From Sporotomaculum syntrophicum (GTDB lineage: Bacteria; Bacillota; Desulfotomaculia; Desulfotomaculales; Desulfallaceae): a stretch of 64,000 nucleotides of DNA. Positions 36,741-46,280 of the stretch are shown in pieces. Below the pieces are notes generated by a model. That model was not told the origin of the DNA and did no database searches. It saw only the letters and a list, made by a program, of their open reading frames with translations. The stretch is from assembly GCF_009932395.1 (NCBI RefSeq), contig NZ_LSRS01000003.1, forward strand, positions 894,754 to 958,753, given 5' to 3'. The position numbers and the translations under genes are program-made. Position 1 is the first letter of the stretch, and every line of letters starts with the position of its first letter.

Positions 36741-38528
36741 TCATGAAAATAATATCTTTTTACTGCGCACATCGTAAAGTCCCGAGGGTGTCATTCTGAT
36801 AAAGGGAACTCCGGTGTGGGCCATGAAATCCATCGTGATCAATGGCCCTGAGTGGGCGCCCCGCTCTATAAGGTAATCCTCAATTACCCTTTGCGCTCTA
36901 TCCAAACTGCCCACGTCTTGATCTGACATAATGCCGCCAATCACCATGGGGCATTCAGCTCTGATGACACCACCATCCACCAGAACAAGCCCACCGCCTA
37001 TTTCCAACAACCGGTTAAAGGCCAGGGCCATATCGGCATCATTATTACCGATTACAAATGGTGCGTGGTGGTCATGTGAGGTACTGCTGGCCAAAGCTCC
37101 GATTGATGCCCCGTAACCTTTCATAAAGGCAGAGACAAGCCTATTTCTGCTTATGTGCACCATGCTAATTTTAAGTATATCTTCGCCCTCAGTCATAATC
37201 TGTCCGGACTTTACCGGTAAATTGGCATAGTCCAATTTGGTAATGGTACGGTTAATGATTTTAACCACCGGCACTTTCACATTTTCCCCATCCGCTGCGG
37301 TAGCCTTTACAGCAAAATGCTCCGGGGTAACTGCAAAAGTAGGAACCCGACCAGGGCGCCAGTTTTCAATAGACAGCTTGGGTAAGTTTAAAGGTAGTTC
37401 TTGGAGCAGTTTTCCATTCTCAGCTACTATCTCACCATTCACCATCACTTTTACCGGATCCGGTAATATCGGGCTTTCTAAAAATAATATATCGGCAAAT
37501 CGCGAAGGCCCGATCCCTCCAATTATTTGGTCAACCCCCATGTACTGGGCGGCGTTTATAGTAGCCATTTGTATGGCCGTTACCGGGGGTATGCCGTACT
37601 TAATGGCATCTTCAACTAGATATTTCATATAGCCCTTGGTTAAAATATCACGCGGGCTAAACCAGTCCGGTGTCATCATCAACCATCTGGTATCAAACTC
37701 CGGATCCAGGGTAATAACCTTAGATAGCTTTTCCATATCGCTGAGAATAGACCCGTGTCTAAACATAGCGTGTACACCAAGACTAACTCGATGATGTATA
37801 TCTTCAGCACTAATCGACTCATGGCAAGAAGTTATACCAACGTTAACCAAGGCATTAAGTGTATCCGGTGAACAACCTGCACCGTGGCCCTCAATGCGCT
37901 TATTTATACCGCGTGCATAAGCAAGCTTACTTAATAGCGTTTCATCAAGATCAAGAGCCCTGACCCAGGCCACAATCTCACTCACGGCAATTGCCCTGGG
38001 GTGATTGAGAAAACTGATGAACTCCTCCATGGTTAAGCATTCTTCGCCTTCGATGTTGGGGAGAATTGGATTTGCTGCACAGATACAATAAAAGAATTTC
38101 AACGGCAGGTGCTCAGTCATATCCATCATACCTTGAACACCTTTAGCTCTTAATGCTCCGGTTATTGACGTAGTATCCGTTAAAATGGTCGTTGTGCCAT
38201 GAGGCAGTATCTCATTGGTCAAAGCTATAGGGTTAGCGCCAAAATCGGTGTGCTCGTGAGGGCCAATATAGCCCGGTGCCAAATACAGACCCGTGGCATC
38301 TATAACTTCTGTTGCCTCACCCACCATGTTACTTGATGTACCCACGTAGGCAATTCTACTGTTCTTAATCGCTACATTTATTCCAGTCTGTATTTTACCT
38401 GTATAAACATTTATTAAATTGGCATTAGTAATAATTTTATCGGCGTAAACTTTGCCCAGGGGCACTTGAATTAATTCCTGATACTCTTTTATGTCCAGGT
38501 TATAGAAACCACCCTGAGAACTCATCAT
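36741..38528 (-). CDS. Adenine-deaminase-like amidohydrolase
   Basis: 595 residues with the two-part layout of adenine deaminase: a metal-dependent amidohydrolase barrel and the C-terminal Ade domain (NRLVSAFMKGYGASIGALASSTSHDHHAPFVIGNNDADMALAFNRLLEIGGGLVLVDGGV). The first metal motif is GPHEHTDFG, not the HVHIESS of typical enzymes, and other loops differ (IEGHGAGCSPDTLNALVNVGITSCHES is retained). It may deaminate adenine or act on another cyclic amide or N-heterocycle. It lies next to the aromatic island but is set off by terminators on both sides. Confidence 0.8.
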   Translation of the reverse strand: MMSSQGGFYNLDIKEYQELIQVPLGKVYADKIITNANLINVYTGKIQTGINVAIKNSRIAYVGTSSNMVGEATEVIDATGLYLAPGYIGPHEHTDFGANPIALTNEILPHGTTTILTDTTSITGALRAKGVQGMMDMTEHLPLKFFYCICAANPILPNIEGEECLTMEEFISFLNHPRAIAVSEIVAWVRALDLDETLLSKLAYARGINKRIEGHGAGCSPDTLNALVNVGITSCHESISAEDIHHRVSLGVHAMFRHGSILSDMEKLSKVITLDPEFDTRWLMMTPDWFSPRDILTKGYMKYLVEDAIKYGIPPVTAIQMATINAAQYMGVDQIIGGIGPSRFADILFLESPILPDPVKVMVNGEIVAENGKLLQELPLNLPKLSIENWRPGRVPTFAVTPEHFAVKATAADGENVKVPVVKIINRTITKLDYANLPVKSGQIMTEGEDILKISMVHISRNRLVSAFMKGYGASIGALASSTSHDHHAPFVIGNNDADMALAFNRLLEIGGGLVLVDGGVIRAECPMVIGGIMSDQDVGSLDRAQRVIEDYLIERGAHSGPLITMDFMAHTGVPFIRMTPSGLYDVRSKKILFS

Positions 38529-38576
38529 CAAGCACCTGATTTCCTAAATATATTATTGATAAACAAGCGAGAAGAA

Positions 38577-38611
38577 ACAGACCCCCGTTATAATTTATAC
38601 CGGGGGTCTGC
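38577..38611 (-). terminator. Rho-independent terminator of the bamA operon
   Basis: CAGACCCCCG (38578-38587) pairs with CGGGGGTCTG (38601-38610); TTTCTTCT follows on the minus strand. Confidence 0.8.
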
Positions 38612-38653
38612 TCTAATCTAAAATTTTACACAGCCAATGAATTAAGCCAATGC

Positions 38654-39733
38654 TTATTCAAAGTCCGGTACTAACACAATTCTCTGTGTCAGCTTGCCCG
38701 AATGTGCATCTTCAAACGCCTGTAAAATTTGACTCATGGGACGATATTCTACAAACGGCTTAACCTGGATTTTGCCAGCCAAGACATAATCCATAACATC
38801 CTTATAATACTTGGGCAGGCAACCCCATGTCCCCATAATTTCAGCATCGAAAGCCATTAACTTGGAGAGCATGTAGTCAACCTTCTGCATGCCATAGCCA
38901 ACTACCATCATCCGGCCAACAAAGGAGAGCATATCCAGAGCAATTTCCTGACCAGCTTTGCTGCCTGTGCACTCAAAGATCTTCCAACCGGCAGTAGGTA
39001 ATTTCTTTTCTTTACAATAAGCCTTAAATTCAGCAACAACCTCTTTATTGGTCTTGTCCTGAGTGCTAATCGCCTTGGTGGCACCAAAATTAAGAGAACG
39101 ATCTAATTTCTCTTGGTTTCTGGCAATGGCTATAACTTCTTTAGCCCCCAGCACTGAACAAATCTGTGTCATGTAAACACCGATACCACCGGTAGCACCG
39201 GTAACGATGCACAGATCTCCTTCTTTTACTTCAGCCTTCATAGCTGCCTGATAAGGAGAAGTAACTGCATCAGCGACTACTGACAACATTTTTAATTCAA
39301 AATCACCACGATCCTCCACTACGGTGAGATCAGCGGCTGGTACGGGAATATGACTGGAAAAACCGCCATAGATACCCAGGCTGTTACCAGGCATTTTTTG
39401 TTTTAAACAACGATTGCCGCGGCCAGAAGCACAAATATCACAATTATTACAGGGCATAACAGCAGGAATAATAACTTCTTTGCCAACCAGATTTTCAAAA
39501 TCTTTACCGGCCTTAACAACTACGCCACTTATTTCGTGACCAAGTGTCAACGGTGGTTTTTGCACTGTAGGTACGCCATCATAAAAATAGCCTACGTCAG
39601 TATGGCACACGCCACAGCCAGCTACTTCAACCAATACTTCGCCATCAGCCAATTCCGGCACAGGGATCTGGGTCTTTTCAAGTTTACCAGGTTCTACCAT
39701 TTGCCAGGTATTTATCATGGTCGGTACTGCCAT
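38654..39733 (-). CDS. bamQ: 6-hydroxycyclohex-1-ene-1-carbonyl-CoA dehydrogenase
   Basis: 359-residue zinc-type medium-chain dehydrogenase. GCGVCHTDVGYFYDGVPTVQKPPLTLGHEISG carries the catalytic zinc ligands, CNNCDICASGRGNRC the structural zinc cysteines, and GATGGIGVYMTQI the NAD site. It oxidises the 6-hydroxy to the 6-oxo CoA ester after ring reduction. Assigned by family and by position next to bamR and bamA. AGGGAGG precedes the ATG. Last gene of its operon. Confidence 0.9.
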   Translation of the reverse strand: MAVPTMINTWQMVEPGKLEKTQIPVPELADGEVLVEVAGCGVCHTDVGYFYDGVPTVQKPPLTLGHEISGVVVKAGKDFENLVGKEVIIPAVMPCNNCDICASGRGNRCLKQKMPGNSLGIYGGFSSHIPVPAADLTVVEDRGDFELKMLSVVADAVTSPYQAAMKAEVKEGDLCIVTGATGGIGVYMTQICSVLGAKEVIAIARNQEKLDRSLNFGATKAISTQDKTNKEVVAEFKAYCKEKKLPTAGWKIFECTGSKAGQEIALDMLSFVGRMMVVGYGMQKVDYMLSKLMAFDAEIMGTWGCLPKYYKDVMDYVLAGKIQVKPFVEYRPMSQILQAFEDAHSGKLTQRIVLVPDFE

Positions 39734-39765
39734 TTACGAAAACCTCCCTAAAATTTTAAAATATT

Positions 39766-40530
39766 TTATTTACCCTGCCATACCGGTTTACGTTTTTCCA
39801 TAAAGGCATTTAAGCCTTCCTTCGCATCAGCGGTAGGCATTAATTCATTCAGGTAAATATCATCTATGGCTTTAAGTCCTTCAATAAAGCCCTTATTCAA
39901 TCCTGCCTTCATGGCCTTTTTGGTATACGCCAATACTACAGGACTCAGAGACATGAACTTTTTACAAAATTCCTTTACACCTTCAGCAAAGTTATCAGCA
40001 GGTAAAACAGCGTTCACCAATCCAAGCTTATCAGCCCTGGCAGCATCAATAACTTCGCCGCTCAATATCAATTCATATGCGTGCGGCATAGACGTTAATC
40101 TGGGGAGCATATAGGAAGCCAGGGGTGGAAAAACGCCAACCTGAATTTCCGGCTGCCCCAGCTTAGCTTTTTCCGAAGCAACAACCATGTCGGCAAAAAG
40201 CACTAATTCATAGCCGCCACCCAAAGCCGCACCATTAACGGCGCACACAATAGGCTTATCATTGTCATACATATTATGAAAAATACTATCAAAAACTTCA
40301 ATCATTCTATCAACTTTATCGGGTGTATGATCAGCAACATCTACACCGGCTGAAAAAGCTTTCCCAGCTGCATCCAACAGAATTATATTTCCAGTTTGCC
40401 CTTTTGCCCACACAAAAGCGTCGGCCAATTCCTCCATCATGGGAATAGTTAATACGTTAAGTGGCGGGTTATCCAGAGTTATTGTAATTAATCCATCTGC
40501 GTTATTTGTTTTTATAAATTTGTAACTCAT
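39766..40530 (-). CDS. bamR: Cyclohexa-1,5-diene-1-carbonyl-CoA hydratase
   Basis: 254-residue crotonase-fold protein. AFSAGVDVADHTPDKVDRMIEVFDSIFHNMY and VNGAALGGGYELVLFADMVVASEKAKLGQPEIQVGVFPPLASYMLPRL form the oxyanion hole and active site; the VDVADH and QVGVFPP segments are typical of dienoyl-CoA hydratases. It adds water to the product of benzoyl-CoA reductase. Ends 33 bases before bamQ. Confidence 0.9.
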   Translation of the reverse strand: MSYKFIKTNNADGLITITLDNPPLNVLTIPMMEELADAFVWAKGQTGNIILLDAAGKAFSAGVDVADHTPDKVDRMIEVFDSIFHNMYDNDKPIVCAVNGAALGGGYELVLFADMVVASEKAKLGQPEIQVGVFPPLASYMLPRLTSMPHAYELILSGEVIDAARADKLGLVNAVLPADNFAEGVKEFCKKFMSLSPVVLAYTKKAMKAGLNKGFIEGLKAIDDIYLNELMPTADAKEGLNAFMEKRKPVWQGK

Positions 40531-40598
40531 ACTATACCCCCAAGTCTAATAACAGACCATCTGCGCTGTTAAATAATGGCTGCCTAAGATAATAACAG

Positions 40599-40624
40599 GC
40601 GGAGAGGCTAAGCCCCGCCTCTCC
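40599..40624 (-). other. Hairpin between bamA and bamR
   Basis: GGAGAGGC (40601-40608) pairs with GCCTCTCC (40617-40624). No T-run follows on the minus strand, so it is more likely an mRNA-stability or partial-termination hairpin within the operon than a full stop. Confidence 0.55.
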
Positions 40625-40672
40625 ACCTATATTATTTTAGCAGATATAAAGCTTCCGCTCGAAGCTATGGAA

Positions 40673-41803
40673 TTATTTACGTGGAGCCATAACTGCATCG
40701 ATCAGCTCTTGATCAAACGGATGTGCTTCAGCAAGCAGCTGACGATACTTAATAAAGTCAATGGTGTCTTTACCGGTCAATTTCTTGGTAGAGAAAGCGT
40801 TGAAGCCAAGGTAAGCTTCACTGCTCATATTGGTGCCGAGCCAATGACGGTATGCCAGTTTGTTCATATCCCAGAAGAATTTTTTCTTCTGTCTCATCAT
40901 ATCAATGGACATCTGCAAGCAGTTGGGGAACAGATTTGTCAGAGTCCAAATTAGTTTTTCAACTTCGCCATCCAGCATGGAGAAGTCAACCTCAGCACTC
41001 TTGATAATCTCTTTAGCCTTGGCTGCAGCTTCGCCGGTTACGTTTTCACCGTAAACAATTTCGCCATTGTCAACGAATTTGTCGGTGATTACCTGTGGGT
41101 TGCGGATAAACTCGCCATTCACTTTAAGTACGGGAACAGCCTTGGTGATTAAGCCCTTCCAAACCATCTTGTAGGCGCTCCATACTTCGCAGGAGATACA
41201 ATTCCACATAGCATTCTCCATGCTCATATTCCAGTGGAGGAAGTCTGTGCTGCCGCCAACCGGTGCGGAGCCATGTCTGGGACCAGCTTGACCAAATACG
41301 GCCAAGTCGGAAGCAATAGCGATGTCGCAAGCCATACCGATTTCTTGACCACCGGCTACACGCATGCCGTTTACGCGGCAGATAACCGGTTTTTTGCAAT
41401 CTAGCAGACCATCAACCATTCCGTTGAACAGGTCCATGTACTGCATATATTCACTGGGGTTGCTGCTGTAGTATTCAGCATACTCTACAGTGTTACCACC
41501 AGTACAGAACGCTTTGTCGCCAACAGAGGTGAAGATCATAGCCGCAACGGACCTGTCCGCAGAAGCCTTAGCAGCACCAGCGATAACGCCCTTAACCATT
41601 TCAGTGGTGTAGGAACCATACTGTGAAGGGTTGTTCAGAATAACCCACGCTGTGTAAAGGCCAGGAACCTCTTCACCAGTTTTAGGATTTTTAATAGGTC
41701 TTTTTTCATAAATTACGCAAGGTGCTTCGGTACCAAAATGTTCATCACCAAAAAGCTCATGATTCTTTACATCGGTTTGGCGGGGCCATTTATTCAGATC
41801 CAT
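40673..41803 (-). CDS. bamA: 6-oxocyclohex-1-ene-1-carbonyl-CoA hydrolase (ring-cleaving)
   Basis: 376 residues, the long crotonase form specific to this enzyme. AFCTGGNTVEYAEYYSSNPSEYMQYMDLFNGMVDGLLDCKKPVICRVNGMRVAGGQEIGMACDIAIASDLAVFGQAGPRHGSAPVGGSTDFL is the conserved core used as a marker for anaerobic aromatic degraders. It hydrates and opens the ring to 3-hydroxypimelyl-CoA. AGGAGGATG lies upstream of the ATG. Confidence 0.95.
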   Translation of the reverse strand: MDLNKWPRQTDVKNHELFGDEHFGTEAPCVIYEKRPIKNPKTGEEVPGLYTAWVILNNPSQYGSYTTEMVKGVIAGAAKASADRSVAAMIFTSVGDKAFCTGGNTVEYAEYYSSNPSEYMQYMDLFNGMVDGLLDCKKPVICRVNGMRVAGGQEIGMACDIAIASDLAVFGQAGPRHGSAPVGGSTDFLHWNMSMENAMWNCISCEVWSAYKMVWKGLITKAVPVLKVNGEFIRNPQVITDKFVDNGEIVYGENVTGEAAAKAKEIIKSAEVDFSMLDGEVEKLIWTLTNLFPNCLQMSIDMMRQKKKFFWDMNKLAYRHWLGTNMSSEAYLGFNAFSTKKLTGKDTIDFIKYRQLLAEAHPFDQELIDAVMAPRK

Positions 41804-41928
41804 TAGTCATCCTCCTATTAAATAATTTTTTTAAGAGATCTTCCTTTAGTAAGCATTATTCCAACATTGTGCTGGTATTAGTCATGCCAGCTTTTACCAC
41901 CCCCTCATTTAAGGTAGTAAAAACGTTG

Positions 41929-42339
41929 TTATGCTTTAATGAATTCGTATGACAACTGACCGTCATCGTATTGTATGGTTCTAACGGCCACTTTCATGCC
42001 AATTTCTACTTCTTCTTCCGGGATACTGCCATCAAGCCGGCCAAAAACCTGTACGCCGTCAAATGCGGCCATACCAGTGGTATAAGGTACGTCCTTCTCA
42101 AAACCGGTAGGTGCAAAACCTTGTCTGGTAAAGGTTACCAAAGTACCCACACCATCGATTGGGAACCAATCCATATCGTTACTCAGGCATTGGTCACAAT
42201 CTGCCCGGGGAGGAAAGAACTTTGCCCCACAGGATTTGCATTGTGTGCCTCTTACTTCGCCCTTTTCAAGGTAATCAACAAAAGCATCGACCTTGGTCTG
42301 GGAAGCAAAACTTTTACGTCCGAATTTTTTAAAACTCAT
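41929..42339 (-). CDS. DUF35 zinc-ribbon/OB-fold protein, partner of the thiolase
   Basis: 136 residues. A rubredoxin-like zinc ribbon (C34-x2-C37...C48-x2-C51) is followed by an OB fold (GTLVTFTRQGFAPTGFEKDVPYTTGMAAFDGVQVFGRL). DUF35 proteins form complexes with thiolases that lack a C-terminal cysteine, as BbsA does with BbsB in toluene degradation. The gene starts 5 bases after the thiolase stop, so coupled translation is likely. GGGGAGG precedes the ATG. Confidence 0.88.
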   Translation of the reverse strand: MSFKKFGRKSFASQTKVDAFVDYLEKGEVRGTQCKSCGAKFFPPRADCDQCLSNDMDWFPIDGVGTLVTFTRQGFAPTGFEKDVPYTTGMAAFDGVQVFGRLDGSIPEEEVEIGMKVAVRTIQYDDGQLSYEFIKA

Positions 42340-42344
42340 ATTTT

Positions 42345-43502
42345 CTACCTCCCCAGAATGGTTACGTTAGCGTAAAGCCCTACGCCGCCAACATTATGAA
42401 TTAACCCGATTTCAGGTTGTCCCGGAACCTGCATGGGACCGGCTTCATCACGGAGTTGCAGTACAATGGTACGTACCTGCGAACCACCGGTAGCACCGAT
42501 CGGATGACCCTTGGATAGCAAACCGCCATCAACGTTCACAGGAATTTTGCCGTCAATTAGATTCTGTCCTTCGCGGACAATTTCCACACCTTTACCGGGT
42601 TCGGCGAACCCAAGAGCCTCATAAGCCAACAATTCAGCTATTGTGAAGCAGTCATGTACTTCCGCTACCTTAACATCCTGGGGCTTAATACCAGCCATAG
42701 CATACGCATCTTGAGCAGCCTTCATAGCGGCTGTTAAGCCGTAACAATTGCCACGGCCAGTTAGCGTTACGCTGGCTGAGCCTGAACCCAATCCCATAAA
42801 CCAAACAGGTTTTTTGCATAATTCTTTAGCTCTGTCCGCACTAGCAACGATTACACAAGAAGAACCGTCGGCATTGGCACAGCAGTCAAACTTTTTCAGC
42901 GGGCTGGTCACAACCGGGGCATTCAAACATTCATCTACGGAAAGCACTTTACGATATACGGCTCTGTCGTTGATCGCACCGTATGTGGTGGATTTAGCCC
43001 TGATCATGGCCAGGTCTTTTTCGGTACTGCCATACTGTTTAAAATGAGCTGCAGCGTGCATGGCGTAATAAGCGGGCATCATGGTGCCAAATGGTGATTC
43101 CCACTGAATGTCGGAGCCACGGCCCATTCTCTCTTGAGAATCAGCTGAGGTAATTTCCGACATTTTTTGAAAACCGACAACGGCAACGATATCATGTAAA
43201 CCAGATTTGACCATACTATAGGCTACTCTCAGACCAGAAGTGCTGGATGAACACACTGATTCGATGGCAAATGTCGGTGCGGGAACAAATCCGAGGTACT
43301 CGGCAATTACCCCAGCGGGACTACGCTGTAAATCGTATTCCGGAGCTGAGCAAATAACCGAGGCACTAATATCCTTAGCAGTTATGCCTGCGTCTTGTGC
43401 GGCTTCTTTCCACGCATCAAAAGCCAGCTCTCTGATCGAACCCGGATATTCCCTAACAAATGTACTTTGGCCAACGCCAATAATGGCTACATCTTTGGAC
43501 AT
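42345..43502 (-). CDS. SCP2/BbsB-type thiolase
   Basis: 385 residues. The acyl-binding cysteine is C84 in ESVCSSSTSGLR; GHPIGATGG carries the catalytic His. The usual C-terminal Cys-x-Gly is replaced by HNVGGVGLY, the hallmark of thiolases that work with a DUF35 partner. In this operon it could cleave 3-oxopimelyl-CoA to glutaryl-CoA and acetyl-CoA, or act like BbsAB on an aryl substrate. The substrate is inference. Confidence 0.88.
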   Translation of the reverse strand: MSKDVAIIGVGQSTFVREYPGSIRELAFDAWKEAAQDAGITAKDISASVICSAPEYDLQRSPAGVIAEYLGFVPAPTFAIESVCSSSTSGLRVAYSMVKSGLHDIVAVVGFQKMSEITSADSQERMGRGSDIQWESPFGTMMPAYYAMHAAAHFKQYGSTEKDLAMIRAKSTTYGAINDRAVYRKVLSVDECLNAPVVTSPLKKFDCCANADGSSCVIVASADRAKELCKKPVWFMGLGSGSASVTLTGRGNCYGLTAAMKAAQDAYAMAGIKPQDVKVAEVHDCFTIAELLAYEALGFAEPGKGVEIVREGQNLIDGKIPVNVDGGLLSKGHPIGATGGSQVRTIVLQLRDEAGPMQVPGQPEIGLIHNVGGVGLYANVTILGR

Positions 43503-43543
43503 ATATGAACCTCCCCGAGATAGAAACTTTTTCGGTTGGCAAA

Positions 43544-44290
43544 TTATATCATAACCATGCCGCCGTCTATACAGAGGGTCTGGCCGGTTATATAAGCTGA
43601 GTCATCGGATGCAAAGAATACTACCGTCGGGGCAACCTCTTCAGGTTCACAGAACCTACCCAGCGGTATGCGTTCTAAATATTTAGGAGCTAACTTAGGA
43701 TCAGTTGAAATTTTTCTAGTCATTGGTGTTATCACCATGGGTGCTATTACATTGACCCTGATATTAAACTTCGCCAGTTCTTTAGCACAGGATTTAGTCA
43801 ACGCAGTAACACCGCCCTTGGAGGCAGTGTAGTTTACCTGACCGATGGTGCCAATCAGACCTGCGGAAGAGGTAATGTTAAGTATTGAACCGCTCTTCTG
43901 CTCCATCATTGGCTTGGCTACAGCCTGTATACAGTTAAACGTACCTGTAAGATTAATCCTAATTACATCGTCCCATTGCTGTGGAGTCATTTTCCATAAC
44001 ATTGCGGGTATGCTGACCCCTGCGTTGTTGAAGAGAAAATCTACCTTACCGAATTTGGCAATGGTATCATCTACCATCTTTTGCACCTGGTCACGATCTC
44101 CTACATCAACAGCTAATGCTAGATACTGAGCACCAGCGTCCCTAAGATTCTGACAGATCTCGCTGTCCTCGTTAATGCTGCGGCTAACAACAACCACCGC
44201 TGCACCTTCCTTGGCCAGGCCCAGCGCCACTCCTTCTCCTATCCCCTGGCGTGCACCTGTAACTATGGCAACTTTCCCCTGCAGTCTCAT
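43544..44290 (-). CDS. Short-chain dehydrogenase/reductase, likely 3-hydroxyacyl-CoA dehydrogenase
   Basis: 248 residues from ATG 44290 (GGGGGG 11 bases upstream; the ORF extends a further 31 codons with no family match). TGARQGIG is the cofactor loop, NNAG the structural motif, S...YTASK the catalytic set. First gene of the SDR-thiolase-DUF35-bamA-bamR-bamQ operon. It could oxidise 3-hydroxypimelyl-CoA, or parallel BbsC/BbsD of benzylsuccinate beta-oxidation. Confidence 0.88.
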   Translation of the reverse strand: MRLQGKVAIVTGARQGIGEGVALGLAKEGAAVVVVSRSINEDSEICQNLRDAGAQYLALAVDVGDRDQVQKMVDDTIAKFGKVDFLFNNAGVSIPAMLWKMTPQQWDDVIRINLTGTFNCIQAVAKPMMEQKSGSILNITSSAGLIGTIGQVNYTASKGGVTALTKSCAKELAKFNIRVNVIAPMVITPMTRKISTDPKLAPKYLERIPLGRFCEPEEVAPTVVFFASDDSAYITGQTLCIDGGMVMI

Positions 44291-44379
44291 TTCTAATACA
44301 TCCCCCCCTTTTAGAATTGGAATATGCGACACTCCACCTAACTGAACCGGTGGGAAAACAAACTGCAAAAAAGCCTGCC

Positions 44380-44393
44380 GCAATTTTTTTTCC
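44380..44393 (-). promoter_or_regulatory. Weak candidate sigma-54 promoter of the SDR-bamA operon
   Basis: On the minus strand AGGAAAAAAAATTGCGG: GG, ten bases, GC. It keeps the spacing but not the TGG of a strong site. The start codon lies 90 bases downstream. Confidence 0.3.
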
Positions 44394-44399
44394 TAATGA

Positions 44400-45385
44400 A
44401 CACAAGAGACTGGACAGCATGAATATGCCATTGAATTATGTCCAAGATATTCAATTCACAAGTTCATGTACAAATCCAGTTACTCCAAATGTCGGTTTCA
44501 AGATTAACCTAGATGGGCAATAAGTTAAAGAATTTTATTTTAACATTACCGGTGTAGTCTAAAATATAAGGATATGTGCTTTGCACATAGCTACATCAGT
44601 TATGCAAAAATAGCAGACAGTTGTTTTTTGTCTTTAAAAATACTTGCGTCCTTACCGGCACCTAGTTTCTATTTACCGACATACCTATAGTGTTTGTCCA
44701 TAAATATACTATAAGGCAATTAGGAATTTTCCAAAATCACTTAAAAGCATGGATACAAGGTTACTTGCGGGTGAAACTAGTGTTAATCCCATTTGGGTAA
44801 TCCCAATAGCATTAGCCGCATGCATACCCTGCCCGACTTTATTATGTCTAATCTACAGGAGATTTGTCTGTCATGGTCATTTCTAGCCGTTGCTCACCTA
44901 TACCTACCGCAAAGGCAATCACCCAGATCGATTTCATATAATACACCCGTTACAATTTGATCCAAGCCCTAATTGAAGCTTATTCTTATACTAACCCATA
45001 TTCTCAAATATATCCTTAGCTCACACAATTTTTGCTTATTATATCACCTTAAAGCTTATTTATAGCTATAAGGTGATATAATTTTGTACTACACCGCCTC
45101 AAGAATTACTAATAAGGGTGAAACAGGGATTAACCTTTTTAGGCTATTTGAATATTGACAGAGTTACCAACAAGAATTAAAATCTATATTATAGAAGTTT
45201 GTAAAAATATAATAATAAAAATCACCCATAGAGTGATGTTACAGTTTATATGGTTAATTAATATAACCAAAGTAATTTTTATTTTAAAACGTGAAATTTT
45301 TCACCCAAAGAAAAGCTATAATAAAGCACGCAACTAACAGTGTGCAAAACACCTGCAGATCTCGTGAAAAAGGAGGAAACGCATA
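44400..45385. other. Large divergent regulatory region between the bamA operon and the response regulator
   Basis: About 990 AT-rich bases without a supported gene. It contains a long inverted repeat at 45039-45080 (TATATCACCTTA with AGCT inner arms and the complement TAAGGTGATATA), which may be an operator or the terminator-like leader of the response-regulator gene. The 60-codon ORF at 45155 lacks a ribosome site. Confidence 0.5.
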
Positions 45386-46054
45386 GTGTCCCAGATTAGG
45401 ATTATGATCGTAGACGATCACCCAATGATTAGGGAAGGCCTAGCTACCATGTTGGCAACATGTGATGATATAAACATTGTCGGTGCATGCGAAAGCGGAG
45501 ATGAGGCAAATATACATGCTCCCCAAATGCAGCCCGATATTATCCTTATGGATATCAAAATGAAAGGCACTAATGGTATAGACGCTGCAAAGCAGATATT
45601 AAAAAACTTACCACAAGTTAAGATTATCTTCCTAACTGTTTTTGAAGATGCGGAATTTATGCGTCAAGCTCTTCAGGTCGGAGCTGTTGGTTACATATTA
45701 AAAAACGTCACAAAAGAAAAATTAATCGAATCCATACGACGGGCACATAGGGGAGAAACAATAATCGATCCTACTGTATTTAATACCATAGTAAATGACT
45801 ATATTAAGCTATCCAATTTAGCCGAGGAAACAGAAGAGGATGCCCCGCCAAAATTAGATTTTACTCCCCGGGAAAAAGAGATACTTTACCACTTAACTAT
45901 GGGTATGACTAATAAAGAAATTTCAGCAACAACCCATCTAGCAGTCGACACAATAAAAACTCACCTGCGTAACATCTTCCGAAAAATGTCTGTCAAAAAT
46001 AGATCTCAAGCTATTAATCACGGGATTAAGTATTTTAACTCCCACATCCAATAG
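45386..46054 (+). CDS. NarL/FixJ-type response regulator (orphan)
   Basis: 222 residues from GTG with AAGGAGGAAA upstream. Receiver: D10, D11, phospho-acceptor D56 (IILMDIKM), Thr in IIFLTVFED, Lys in GYILKNVTKE. LuxR-type helix-turn-helix: FTPREKEILYHLTMGMTNKEISATTHLAVDTIKTHLRNIFRKM. No kinase is adjacent. It lies between the bamA and bam operons and probably controls one or both, as BamVW does in Geobacter, but orthology is not shown. Confidence 0.9.
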   Translation: MSQIRIMIVDDHPMIREGLATMLATCDDINIVGACESGDEANIHAPQMQPDIILMDIKMKGTNGIDAAKQILKNLPQVKIIFLTVFEDAEFMRQALQVGAVGYILKNVTKEKLIESIRRAHRGETIIDPTVFNTIVNDYIKLSNLAEETEEDAPPKLDFTPREKEILYHLTMGMTNKEISATTHLAVDTIKTHLRNIFRKMSVKNRSQAINHGIKYFNSHIQ

Positions 46055-46280
46055 TAATCTAGAGGAAGACTTTTGTGATGAGCTTTAATCAACATATTAT
46101 TGCATTATTTTCTTAAATACGACATAATTATTATAATATTCGCAACCGTTAATTGCAAGGTATGTTTAGATATTTTTATAATCAATGGCAAAGAAGTTTC
46201 TAGCTATAGAATTTAGTTCTTGATTAATTTTATATTCCGCCAGCGCAATTAAAAATTCAACAGAAATAAGGTGGAAACAG

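Noticed and set aside
44860..44895. TTGTCTGTCATGGTCATTTC as a possible enhancer for the bamA operon
   Set aside because: It lacks the symmetrical second arm and is over 450 bp from the weak -24/-12 candidate.
45155..45337. 60-codon ORF before the response regulator
   Set aside because: AT-rich, no ribosome site, composition explained by low complexity.
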